Part shown: piece after piece, positions 44,562 to 55,842 of the stretch
Layout: every line of letters starts with the position of its first letter
Position numbering within the stretch: the stretch's first letter is position 1
Assembly: GCA_009733575.1 (NCBI GenBank)
Contig: ML769393.1
Span: forward strand, 159,018-223,017
DNA from: Gymnopus androsaceus JB14
Taxonomy: Eukaryota > Basidiomycota > Agaricomycetes > Agaricales > Omphalotaceae
Direction: 5' to 3'
DNA length: 64,000 bases
Notes under the pieces: generated by a model
The model's database searches: none
What the model was told of the DNA's origin: nothing
What the model saw: only the letters and a program-made list of their open reading frames with translations
Position numbers and translations under genes: made by a program

Positions 44562-47326
44562 TCATGCCCAGCCCTTCACATTCTGCCGATTCCTGGCGCT
44601 GAGACATATCTGCAGACCTCCTTCTAAGATTGAATAAGCCCTCGTCAAGATCCTAAAGAACACATTAGGAACTATTAAGTACGTATACAATGCAGCAATG
44701 TCATTGGAAATACATACACAATTGTTTTGAGAACGGAAGGCTCTCATATCACAGATGGTTGTGTTTCTGCAATTATCGGTATCATCGCAGGCAACGACAT
44801 TTCCACCACGGCTGAGGAACGTGTTGAACATTTGGAATGCAGTTTCATTAGCCGCGAAAACTTCCGTGAGGTTATGCCAAAACGCGGGGGTGAGTTCAGA
44901 GTCAGCAGGCAACCCGACGAGAGTGCCGTAGGTTTCCCGAGCGTCGTAGTAGACAGTCCAAGTAGCTAATAAAAATGTTAATGTTATTGCAAAATTGAGA
45001 GGGCAGTACGCACGATCTGTCTGGAACGTAGGGTCGGTGAAGATTCGCTGCAAATAGTACATGTGGTCAAACAGCAATCCTGCAATGACTTTCATAACGC
45101 AACTTACCGAAGATGACGCGGATATTCATGATACCAAACGTATCGGGATCTACATCATACACTTTGAACGCGGGGTTGCCACCTAACGAAGCATTCATGA
45201 GAGTTAGGAAGGAGCACGGCTTTGGAGCATACTGGTGGGAGTGAGGGCTGGGCACTAGAAAAAGCAGAAGTTATATATGACCAAATTCAGAACGAATGTG
45301 CATTACATACTATGAGACCGACGCCAACCGCGTTCGCCGCCGTTTGATCGCTATAGTCAGAATATGCAATCTCGAATTGGTCCTAGAAAAAGAATATGAG
45401 ATTGCTCTGCGTTTAGATCTCCCCAAACTGTGCTACCTTGTGTGAATGACCGAAAAATTGTCCTACTCCGAGTCAGAGACTAGCGCACTAATCAACAAAA
45501 GAACAAACTAACCAACGATGGTGTCTTTGTATCTTTGAAGAATTTGATCATAATAGTTTGACTAGGTGTTTCCTGTAGTCAGCTATCACCCGACCAGCCG
45601 AAGGTCTAGAAACTGACCTGGTCTTCAATGATGTCGGGTTTTCCGAGCGGAATGTGACCAAGGATCCACACCAGACGTCCAGCATCCTCTGCTGCCTGCA
45701 GCTGTTCGACCATGAAAGAAAGTATTCCATTGGGATCAGGCCTACAAAAGAATCATGTCAATAAAATCAGAATAAACTCTCCCGTCGTACGTACTGGAAA
45801 GTGTCGCTATCATATAGCCAGAGACTTCACAGAATCAGTATATTAGTCAGGAACAAATTTTAAGAATTACACATACTTCTGCCTATACCAGTACATTGTG
45901 TTCAACGACAATATCCTGCCGCACAATAAGATCAACTGCATGCATTTGAGAACTTAGAGTTTGACGTACGTCAGATTCGTATTGGGCACCGAGACTGCAT
46001 AGCTGCCCGAAATATCATCGACTTGTGTACTCGCGGCGCTCCCGATCCATTGCTTTTGAAGTATATCTTCATCAGCGAACGATTGGACTACCGAAAGGAG
46101 AAAACTACCTCCCAACCCGCACTCTGAGTATCAAAGACCCATTGAACGTCAAGGGTAGTGTCAGTTGTGTTCCGAGGGAATGAGTTTACTGGGGAAGAAT
46201 CACTTGGAAAGAAAGTCAGCAACAATACATCTCCCAAATCGATAGGCCGTTTACTGGTTTCCTGCGACATGAGATGTCATTTGAGCTTCAACTACGATAT
46301 GGAATAGAGAAAGCACATACCGATCGCAGGGAATATTGGGATCGTTATCTTTGAAAGCAGTTCGGCATTGAAGTCCTCGAGATCGGTGGTAACTTCACTG
46401 AAAGATAGTATTATATAATTGAGTTAGGAATTGTAGAATAAGGCAACTTGCTCTTGTGTGGTCAACCAAATATCACCTAGGCGCAACATAGGGTCAGAAC
46501 TGTATCTGGCACCAGGTATAAATAATTGAATCACCTTCCTGAACGTCACCAGTGAAGATAACGAACTGTGCCTCGAAGGCTGCTACCGCTTCGAGCATCG
46601 AATCAGCTAGGGAAACTGGTGCATCGCAAAGGGGGCTCCCGAAAGGCTGGGCCGGATCGATGATAGGTTCTCCCGCTTCGTCTGCATAGTTCCTGCAACA
46701 GATGTTTTTGGTACAGTTTGCCTCTGAACCAACCTAAATCCTCTCAACATTAATTATTGTAACAGGTATCACGAATCTACTGCACGTACCGTATAGTCCC
46801 TGTCAATGTGGACATCGCTGATATGAACAACTGTGAAGGGTGTATTTCGTACAGCCGGAGTGCTCGGTGGAGAGATGGGCCCTGCTGGGGTTGGCAAAGG
46901 CACTGTGAACGCTTGCGGCGTCTTTGAGGCGCAAAATCCGAAAAGCGCATCACATAGACGGCTACCAGTAAGGCTTGTAGCGTCGATTTCGCGAAGATCA
47001 TGAGCAATAATTGGTCCTATCAACGTGAAGAGGCCTGAACAAACATCTGCATCCTCCAACTAAGGATGAAGTCAGCGTTAATAGCAGCATATAAGAGCAG
47101 TGTTACATACTCCAGAAAGGTCACAGACTCCAATAAATGTGTCTGAAAATACATCATTCCCGAGATGGGCCAAAGTTTGAAGAGGAATTAACGCTGCCTG
47201 ACATGTCGCGCAGTCAACGATACCCTCGAGAAGTTCCAAGATTTCGGAGCTACTCTGTGCACTAACACGACCCGAAAAGATCGACGCTACTGCTGTCAAG
47301 CTCCAAAGCAACTTACTGAGACGCAT
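44562..47326 (-). CDS. Acid sphingomyelinase-like phosphodiesterase, secreted
   Basis: ATG at 47326 with signal peptide (MRLSKLLWSLTAVASIFSG). A saposin-type Cys-rich domain follows (GIVDCATCQAALIPLQTLAH, DTFIGVCDLSGVC, DADVCSGLFTLIGPIIAHD, SRLCDALFGFCA). The metallophosphoesterase part begins with FTVVHISDVHIDRDYT (metal-binding D-x-H), then MLEAVAAFEAQFVIFTGDV (GD motif) and VWILGHIPLGKPDIIEDQ (GH motif). The C-terminal region has TVYYDARETYGTLVGLPADS, LTPAFWHNLTEVFAANE and a last Cys-rich segment. Saposin plus calcineurin-like domain in this order is the acid sphingomyelinase layout; it would split sphingomyelin-like lipids, though fungal substrates are poorly known. More than ten introns, not all resolved. 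Confidence 0.82.
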
Positions 47327-47924
47327 GCAGTTCGTCGCTGAGAAACGGCGTATCTCCTGAAATATATATCTTGATCTTATATCTCTCTTCTGGCCCAGGT
47401 GTGAACCAAATATACCAAAATCGATGGACCCCCGTACCTTAGAGAAGTAAGTCCATATGATACAGACGACAATTATTAGTCGAATATCACGGGTACTGGC
47501 AAACGTTCGAGGGAGGAAGCAGTAACTTATCATGGTAAATCAGATGTTGGGAACGTTAAGAAGCTTGGTTCCTACTATTTGATCTTTCGTCCTAAGCTCG
47601 ATGGTCATTGGAAGAAACTTGGAACTTGAAGGAGATGAGCCCCGGGAAATGAGCTCCCGGGGCGGTTACTTCTCTGATTTACTTCATTGAGTTTAATTGT
47701 ATGAGGTTGCAGAAGCTGCTCTCTGCTCTCACGCCAGTTTATGCTATGGCCTACTGAAGTTGGAGACCACCTGGACTCGGAGAAGAGCGTACTTGGTGTG
47801 ACGTTGGTGTGGGACCGCGTGGATCGCGTCACGCTCCCCGTGCGCCACTCATTGCCTTTTCAGCTGAACCATAGCTCGTCATCGTCGCTCGACCAGCTCT
47901 CAATCCGAGTTTTTTGTAATTGGC
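47327..47924. other. Divergent intergenic region
   Basis: It lies between the sphingomyelinase start (minus) and the DUS start (plus). The upstream minus-strand extension (to 47533) of the sphingomyelinase frame hides the signal peptide and was not used. A CCCGGG-centred inverted repeat (AGCCCCGGGAAATGAGCTCCCGGGGC) is at about 47637-47663. Confidence 0.4.
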
Positions 47925-49193
47925 ATGCCTCTCGATCTCTCCTTTATCTCAGCCCCGATGGTCAGTCAATCTGATTTTCCGTTTCGTTTTCTTACCGCAA
48001 GATACGGCGCAACGACGGTCTATACTCAAATGTTATTACCGGAGAAATTGATCCATGACCAAGAATACCTTGAATTTCATCGTAAGGACCTGCAGTCAGC
48101 TTCTGCGGTACCAACGGTCGTGCAACTTTGTGGGAATGATGCGCAAGTGATTGTCGATGCAGGAAGGAAGATTCAGGACCTCTGTGATGCTATCGGTGCG
48201 TTATAAACCTTGCACGTTCTTTTTATTTCTGCTCAAAAGAATACATGAAGGACACCAGATCTCAACCTTGGTTGCCCCCAAGAAGCGGCGAAAGATGCTC
48301 ATTATGGGGCGTATCTGCTTGGTCAAAAAGACTGGCCACTCGTAGAAAATATTGGTGAGTCGCTACTTTCATTAACAGTCGTTTACTCATCTTCAAAGCA
48401 CAGTGTCCTCCATGGCTCAATCTTTCACGGTCCCTGTTTCGACAAAGATTAGACTCTGTCAACCATCCTCCAAAACAGTCGAATTCGCGGAACGACTGCA
48501 GGCATCAGGCTCATCCTGGATCACTTTGCACGCGCGTACTACTTCGGCAAGGCGTCGCAGACAGGGAGCTGCTGATTTGTCCGAAGTCAAGAAACTAAAA
48601 CAGTCTGAACGACTTACCATTCCCATTATCAGCAACGGCAACGTTCGAGTTTTCGATGACCTCTCAAATAACCTCGAGCACACTGGAGCTGACGGTCTGA
48701 TGGTTGGAGAGACATTGTTAGGAAACCCTTGGTTTGCAATATTTATATATATCTGCTGAATGTTTTGTCTGATGAGTCCTCTAGCATATTTGCAAACGAT
48801 GTCCTCCCCGACCCAGTGGAAATTTCGCTCGAATACCTGGACGTCTGTCGCCTTTATCCAGGCGTAGCAACTCTCAAAAGTATCCAAACTCATATACGAC
48901 ATTTCATTGAATTTCAATGGTAAGGTTCAGGCTTTCATATCTACCTTTTTCGATTTTAACAGATCTTGTTTTATAGTTCCCGCCGATCTTGGTTCAATAA
49001 TTTCCGCTCTGCGCTGAACTCTTGTTCAGACTTGGATGATATTGAACGTCTTTTACGAGTCAAGGTTCAACGTTGGCGAGGCAAAAGCGTCACATCCTCC
49101 CTGCATTCAAGCTCCGACGATGAGCAGGAACTTGAAGATAACACTGATTCAGTCCTCGATATATCAACAGGGTTTGACCTTTTACATCTCTAG
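47925..49193 (+). CDS. tRNA-dihydrouridine synthase, DUS4-like
   Basis: DUS enzymes reduce uridine to dihydrouridine in tRNA with FMN and NADPH. ATG 47925, then FISAPMVSQSDFPFRFLTAR (FMN-binding start) and TVVQLCGNDAQVIVDAGRKI. Intron 1 (GTGCGT donor) rebuilds CDAIDLNLGCPQEAAK, with the catalytic Cys in LGCPQ, followed by AHYGAYLLGQKDWPLVENIV. STKIRLCQPSSKTVEFAERL, SWITLHARTTSARRRRQGAA and IPIISNGNVRVFDDL follow, then GADGLMVGETLLGNPCIFAN across an intron. SRRSWFNNFRSALNSCSDLD comes from the last exon. The QSD and RRRRQGAADL patterns fit the fungal DUS4-like group. An upstream exon is possible. Confidence 0.85.
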
Positions 49194-50544
49194 CACTGTA
49201 CGACAACCTTGGGAAGTGTCTATAGAATTATTTTTTTTGCATGCGTGTTCTCATCTGTTCATACCTACGACCTTCTCCTACATCGCGTAGGGACATCCGT
49301 AGCCCATGTCAATTCACAGTACGGGCGACGGCATCTGCGTTGGAGGCTGAGACAGGCTGAGTCTTCTCTCATCAACAGAGAAAAGAAACGTCGGAAGGAA
49401 GGCGGTAGATGATATCGTGGATATCAGAGGCTGACTCCACCAAAGGAAAAGGCGTATGGCCTCCATGTTCAAGTCGGGATCAGATGCAGGAACGAGTCCG
49501 GAAACGGAAAATGAACGGCCAGGTGATGGTCAATGTCGCGTATGGGCTAGCTTGATCGGATGAGCTGAAGAAGTCTGTAAATATAAGTATAAGAGTTGCA
49601 GCATGGAACATACCTTGGAATTTACAACCTCAACGGCGCGATACTCCTCCAAAGCCCGAACGCGTTTAGTTACGGCCGTTCCTGTTTCCTTCCCTCTTTC
49701 CAGGCTTATATGTACAGCTAACAAATTCGGTCATAGGTTCGTAGGCGGCAACAATGGATGGGAGTCAAAAGATTAAACCGCAAACACATACTTATAGCCA
49801 CATATTCCAGCTTTCGTATTTGTTGAGTGTAGCCACATAAATGAATTAAATGTTTGGATCTTGAAGCTATATGCTGAAGCAGGGTACAAAAAGAGAGCTC
49901 ATAGCGGCAGTCGAGAAGAAGCTGAAAAGTTAAAACAGGACTCACACCGGCAAACCAAAGCTTGTGTCTGCGATGTCTGCGAGACACGTCGGGTCGTGTC
50001 CAATCTGTAAGTTCTTAGTTCGCTTCATTCTCAGTATAATTCTAGATCCGACGATTGGTGGATCAACGTCTAGAACGCCAAATTATACTAAAGCATTTTC
50101 AAAATTTTCACCCGCTTGCAGCGACTGGACTGCAATATTATAGATCCAAGAATCCGACCACGCACACCCATCGCTAGCATAATTCCGAAGATGCGCAGGG
50201 GCAAGAGGAGCGAAGTGAACATAATTGCGGATGGGACGATGAGTCGATGAGCAACAATCCCATCAATTGTACAGGCTCTACCGTTCGTTGGCTCTACCGT
50301 TGTGCCTGGTTCTGGAAAGAAACCCCCTGCATCTTCCTTGCAACCTAATCCCAATTCACCAAAGGACAAACACCGACTGCTTTCCAGGGACAAATCCTGT
50401 GCTAATGACATGAGATATGATGGAACGCAACCTAAGTATCTATAAATCTTTCATCCACAACTCTCTATGATCATGGTCAACTGGTGGGATGGATATACAT
50501 GGTAGCATTTATAGGGGAAAATTAGCCGTACGGTACTTGACTGG
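49194..50544. other. No clear gene; possible minus-strand fragments
   Basis: Minus-strand frames at 49530-49724 and 49718-49987 have some coding-like composition (ERGKETGTAVTKRVRALEEY; SRRHRRHKLWFAG followed by a GTGAGT donor), so a small gene of unknown family may run 49500-50010. The frame at 50088-50411 is Ser/Arg-rich and hydrophobic but unassigned. Confidence 0.3.
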
Positions 50545-51777
50545 TTAAGCTGTATTATCTGAGGCTTTGGTCATATGTACACCTCCATGTTCCCATGCAT
50601 AATCAGTGGGATTTAAAACACTGCTTCCTTCTTGTATTGTTGTCAACTCAATCCTCTGGGCGATTTGATGCTCCCCACCACTGTCAGTCCTACTGGAAGC
50701 CGAAAGTAAAGTACCAGGATCTACCATCAACCCAAGCTTTGTGTTCCGATACACATAGCAAGCCATGATGTTGGTGAGCATGATATTGGGGATGACCAAC
50801 AGGTCACGATAGATGGGCCTGATCCCAAATCCATAATATAAGATTGTCGTGAGTAAGTTGCCTACCAAAGTCACCCTAATGAAAGTATGATAAGTCATGG
50901 GTCCCTATACCAGTGCATTGGGCTCACATGTAGTAAGCTTGACCATTATGCAAGATCGATTTCGAGAATGGGGGCAAATAAGACCCAGACGCAAAAGTAC
51001 GGACGGCATTCATCATGCCATGCTGCTCGGCATGAAAAAGACGAAACAGCTGGTAAGATATGGCCAGAAACACAAGTGTATCATGGACAGTTGGAACAAT
51101 GCCCGCAGCACCATCAAAAGGCTTGCTCTGCAATGTTATACAATATTTTGTTGGTCCAATGTTAGTGGAACCTCCACCGAATGGAATGACCATACATGAT
51201 GCAAAGACACACATCCAGAGTGCGAAAAACGCCCATACAATATACTTTTGCGCAAAGAATACCGCACGAACGCGGAAGAAAAAGAGGAGAGCGGATCCCG
51301 GAACTCCGACAGGATAGAAGCAGGACAAAATGAGTCCCGTTGTGTTGCAGTTGCCAACCGGAGATGCTTTAGTTATACATCAGTAAATAGGTAGCCAGGA
51401 TTTGTCTGACGGCGTGAGTCCTTACTTAGATACATGGTGTAGCCAATTACAAAAACCATGGAGCCGATTCTGCAATGGAATGGAATGAGACTCAAAGATA
51501 GTCGGACAAGCGCAAGTGAAGTACCTTGAGATGAAATACACCAAGGTAGGCAATCCAACCTCGGTCTTAAACAAAAGTTTATAATCGGCATGCAGATTCC
51601 AAATTGCATCCCAAACAAATATCTGTTTCATAAAGGGTTGGCACGCATGAAGAGCTCCAATAAGTGAGCATTACTCGCAGCTGATGTGCCGCAGAGGATG
51701 TAGCTTGTAACCTGAAGCTCACGAGCAATGTCTGGCGGGAGAAGTGCCAAGGCAATTGGCTGCGCGGTGCTATTCAT
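50545..51777 (-). CDS. Multi-pass membrane protein, agaricomycete-specific type
   Basis: ATG at 51777 (MNSTAQPIALALLPPDIARE). Blocks: FVWDAIWNLHADYKLLFKTE, GLPTLVYFISR, IGSMVFVIGYTMY, SPVGNC followed by a Cys-containing loop, GVPGSALLFFFRVRAVFFAQ, YIVWAFFALWMCVFASCMVI, GPTKYCITLQSK, VHDTLVFLAISYQLFRLFHA, and VTLVGNLLTTILYYGFGIRP plus LLVIPNIMLTNIMACYVYRN. About seven helices with a hydrophilic C-terminus ending TKASDNTA. The family is common in mushrooms and uncharacterised. It is not close to the pair at 7840 and 13658, although the general layout is similar. Five or more introns. Confidence 0.72.
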
Positions 51778-54035
51778 GATTTGGGAAATGGTGTCGGACG
51801 GTTGTGGGAAGGAGAGGACCAAAGAGTTTTATCTGAAGTTTGAGCTAATTGGTCCCTTGGCAACCTCGACGGCGAGGTTGGGACCTGCAGGGTTCAATAC
51901 AGTTGAGCCTGAGTTGAGCTCTTTCATTTTTTCTAGTCGCCTCATTGTTCGCTTACTATGGTTCACATGTACATGGATAGTCTGAATTTTGGAAAACAGT
52001 CGATTTACGCCTTCCCCGCTATTGGGTACCCTCAAGTATTATTTTACAAGCTCATTAGATAGTATTGAGCAATGTTAGTTACTTTATACAGCTGTTATTA
52101 ACACCGAAGAGGTATCATAATTTCAACAAGGGAAACTTTGACCTAGTTACACCCATCAAATCCTCAGGAACGCTGTATACATGAATAACAATTCTTAAAT
52201 TGACCTACTCCAGGCGGAATGTATGCTAGTAAGTCTCTAAATCCAAGTTTTCTAAGAGAGAGGTGGATAATTGTGTGTTGCGCAAAAGAATCACCTCCAA
52301 GGTTTTTGGCGCGCATCAAAATTCAGACTATCCCTGTTTTTTGCTCGACCGACGCCCGACGCGACGAGTAAATTAGTGAAAAATCTGAGCACTTCGTTTT
52401 GAAAGTTTTCAAGGGCTGGAAGTCGATCTGTCGACTCAGATTTCCCATATCCTTACTGGTTGTGCCCCAATCCAAGGCTCAGACTATCCATGTGAACCAT
52501 GGTATCCCACCATATGTGCCCAAGAATTATCACTCTTCTCAAATACACTGAATTTAAGCTCCAAAAAAAGCTAGTGCAGGATGCTCTTGCGCAGATCAAT
52601 GCTGATGAGCAGCTGGCATCCTGACTGTATAGAGTACCCTGCAGGTGGTCGCCCGTGAAATCCTTCATAATCTGCGCCGACACCACCAGTTCCAGCCCCG
52701 AGTTCCCAGCGGTTCTGCGACAAGCATCCTCCGTCAGCTTGACGTGCTAACGCTAACGCTGCCTCTCCCAGTCCAGACCCTGTAGCGACGTCACAGAGTG
52801 TTCCTGGAGGCGGATTAGGATTTTCGATTCTAAGAGGATGGAGATCTGCGGGACCTGTGTCCCAACCTCCAGCGGCAGTAGCAGCAGCAGTTGTTCGCCC
52901 GCCTGCATTGCCTAACTCTAATAACCCTTTCATTAACCACGCCCATGCTGTTCCACATCCAGCACCTCCTGCTCCAGTTAGAACTCATCATACTGTATCT
53001 GTCTCGTCCTCACCTCGATTCTCGTCGTTCCCTCAAGTTCGAGGCGATAACGCGAGATCTCGCTCCATCTTTTCCAGCTCTCCGTATCGGTCGATTTCAC
53101 CGAACTTTCAGGACTAGGAGTCAGCGCCGTAAATGCTTTAGGCTCTAGCAAGCTTGCATTCAGTCGAAAGTCATTTTGAGATTGCATGCAGAGATTTGGG
53201 CAGGGCTTTAGTGAAATTCTTTATTAATAAGGACACAAAATCTTCTTCAGGAACTTTTTTGAACCATACGACTCTTATTTGCTGGGACGGAGAGTCGGCC
53301 ACATCAGGTTCGGGATGGTGAGATATTGCAGTTAGTGGAGCGAATAAGTTCAGATAAGTCGGTTGGATTTTATTTAACGTTTCGCTCCATTCCTATTTTT
53401 ACTGATCACTCATTCCATCAGCACAAACGCTATCAAGAACCTCAAAGTACTCGCTCAAGAGGTCACTGTAACTCCTGGCGCACCTAATGTCAAGAGCAGC
53501 AGGCAAGAATATTCTGCCCGACTGCTGTATATGTACTGTAAGTCATTCGTTCTTTTTCGCTCCATATCACAGTCTAATCGTCTGCTCTTTCCCGTTCCCC
53601 TTCTGTTCTCCGCCTGATTCATGATGTCCTTGTGTCCTGCTCACATGTGCATTGTTTCCCTTCTATATGTTCTTCCTTCGACCTTTCGACTCTCCTCTTG
53701 ACTGTGTCTTCCTCCATCATTCCATTTCACTCGTCTGTACTGGCTTTTTTTTTCTTCTGAAATCGGTGTTCCTGTTTTTCCATTTCATTACATTTGCCTC
53801 TGTCTTTCCTACGAACCTTCAATCTCTTCTCTACTTTACACTAGAACCATTTCGTTTCCGTCCTTCGTCTATTGTCTGTTTTCTACATTCCTCATTCTCT
53901 TCGCATCTTGCACAATGTCCTACGCAGGTTTCTTCACAATTACTATCCGCCAAGCCCTTTCATATCCTACTTCCACTACAGATGTATCCAGCCCCTCGTC
54001 GACTCGCATTTCCCTGGCTTTTCGTGTCCGCTAGC
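51778..54035. other. Region with orphan coding-like segments only
   Basis: 52700-53117 (plus) reads a Pro/Ala/Ser-rich open segment (NANAASPSPDPVATSQSVPG; VVRPPALPNSNNPFINHAHA). 53421-53539 reads AIKNLKVLAQEVTVTPGAPN and RQEYSARLLYMYC up to a GTAAGT donor at about 53540, then no matching next exon. These may be two exons of one decayed gene. 53560-54030 is strongly pyrimidine-rich on the plus strand and seems non-coding. Confidence 0.35.
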
Positions 54036-54036
54036 G

Positions 54037-55270
54037 AACTTTATTCGGTCTGGTTATCATCCCATCCTCATTCCCGCATCAGTGCAAATGCAATCATTGT
54101 TCGCTGCTCGCTGCTGGACTATTGGAAGGCAGCTAAATTTCGTCTTAGGAGTGATTAGCTGGAACGACCGCGAGTACGCACAGCTCAAATCCTCTTTTGT
54201 TGGTGTTGCACTCCTTCTTGTCATATTGTGCTAACGAAATTGTTTTAGGGAAGCATACAATATGTAAATACAAGAGTTCGTAAACATGCAGTACGCTTGT
54301 CGTTTGGCACAGTATTTTGACATTGGATGACGCCCTGCGTCATAGTCATAGAAATTGCTTCACTGTCCAGAATCTGTGTCAGAACCATCGTCCGTGTTCG
54401 TGCCGCTGTCCGAGTCTGAGACGTATTCCCAAGTGACTGTTACAAGACAAAATGGTCAAACACATAGCAAGCCCATACAAAGGAGGAATTTACTTGGGAC
54501 CTCGCCTTCCTCTTCTGTCGCGATCTGAGTGAAAGCCCCTCACGGACAGGTCAATCGAGTTTTCATTATCGCATGTGGGACAGTCGTCTGCAATAGTCAC
54601 GGTAACAGTCTATGCAAAGTTCCCTTTCAGTGAGCCTGCTCAGGTGAGTTACAATGAATACCGACCTTCTGATTATTGGTGTTCGTAATGGTGACTTTCT
54701 TTCCACATAGGCTCGATATCTGGCTGGGATCTCCGTAACGTGTCTGGTCTATGGCGGCGATCAGGTCGTCGTCACTGTGCACCGTCCCGCAAGCCCCGGC
54801 GACCCCGTTCTGATAAAAGAATGTGGCCCTTAGGAAGGAAGAAAAGGTAAGAAGTCATCTCTTTCTCAACAGTCCAAAAACTCACACTCCTCCGCTGTAG
54901 GTCTGTCGAGACTGAAGAGACATCATAATGGGAATGGGTGCAGCATTGACACGGATACACGCCAACAGGAAGGCGAATATCGATGAAACAAGGAGCATCT
55001 TGAACATGATCACAGGCGGGAGTTGGGCGAGAGACGAAATTGAGAGACCGTGGACGGGAAGTGTCTTCGACCGGCGAAGCTTGGGGAAATTTCATGACCA
55101 GACTAGTTGGCTTTTATACGATACAGGACCGGGAAAGCTTGACGGGCGCATCACGGACCAGCCACAGACTGAAGTCAATAAAAGGGATGCCCGGGCTCAT
55201 GGCAGTCCATGTCTTCTTCAAACGCCTAGTGTTATTTTTCAGCTACTTATAGCTTGTATACAGAATCCAG
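54037..55270. repeat. Left unit of a tandem segmental duplication
   Basis: 54037-54360 (3' flank) and 54360-55270 (gene plus promoter) are repeated with small differences at 55535-55855 and 56410-57300. The shared blocks include the gene, its introns and about 200 bp of 5' flank. About 260 bp of unique DNA separates the units. Confidence 0.85.
54360..55007 (-). CDS. Secreted double-psi beta-barrel (RlpA/barwin-like) protein, copy A, short tail
   Basis: ATG 55007 with signal peptide ([20 protein letters not shown]). An intron with GTGAGT donor leads to [20 protein letters not shown] and [20 protein letters not shown], then [13 protein letters not shown], an intron with GTCGGT donor, and [20 protein letters not shown]. 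This Cys pattern is the small secreted expansin-like/RlpA-like fold widespread in agarics. The last exon (after a GTAAAT-donor intron) reads [20 protein letters not shown] and then DSGQ and stop. Compared with copy B, one extra C in the CCCC at 54536-54539 shifts the frame just after LSVR. Function is probably wall- or protein-directed but not known; no catalytic residues can be claimed. Confidence 0.8.
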
Positions 55271-55842
55271 AACTCGGGTGAGAGTGTATCACCAATCATA
55301 ATTCCGATAAGCTGATGGCGGCGACAACGATGTAGATATGGTCGATGCTTCTAAACATGATGCTGAAGGTATGGGTATGGATGAGGATTTTGGTGACGAG
55401 GTTTGTTGATCCTGATTATGAGGGGCATGGATTGGAGAGTGGGAGCGTCAGTAGGAGATAGGCGTTGTTGTACAGGGTGGGCCAGCGGGTACCGAAGCGG
55501 AAGCGATAGATAAATTGGGGGTTTAGAAGAGCGAACTTTTTTCGGTCTGGTTATCATCTCATCCTCATTCCCGCATGCAAATGCAATCATTGCTCGCTGC
55601 TCGCTGCTGGACTATTGGAAGGCAACTAAATTTCGTCTTAGGAGTGATTAGCTGGAACGACTGCGTGCACAAGTCCTCTTTCATTGGTGTTGCACTCCTT
55701 CTTGTCATATTGTGCTAACGAACTTGTTTTAGGAAGCATACAATATGTAAATACAAGAGCTCGTAAACATACAGTACGCTTGTCGTTTCGTTTGGCACAG
55801 TATTTTGACATTGGACTGACGCCCTGCGTCATAGAAATTGCT

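Noticed and set aside
47078..47533. Longer start for the sphingomyelinase at 47533
   Set aside because: The extension would bury a good signal peptide that starts at 47326 and contains no conserved sequence.
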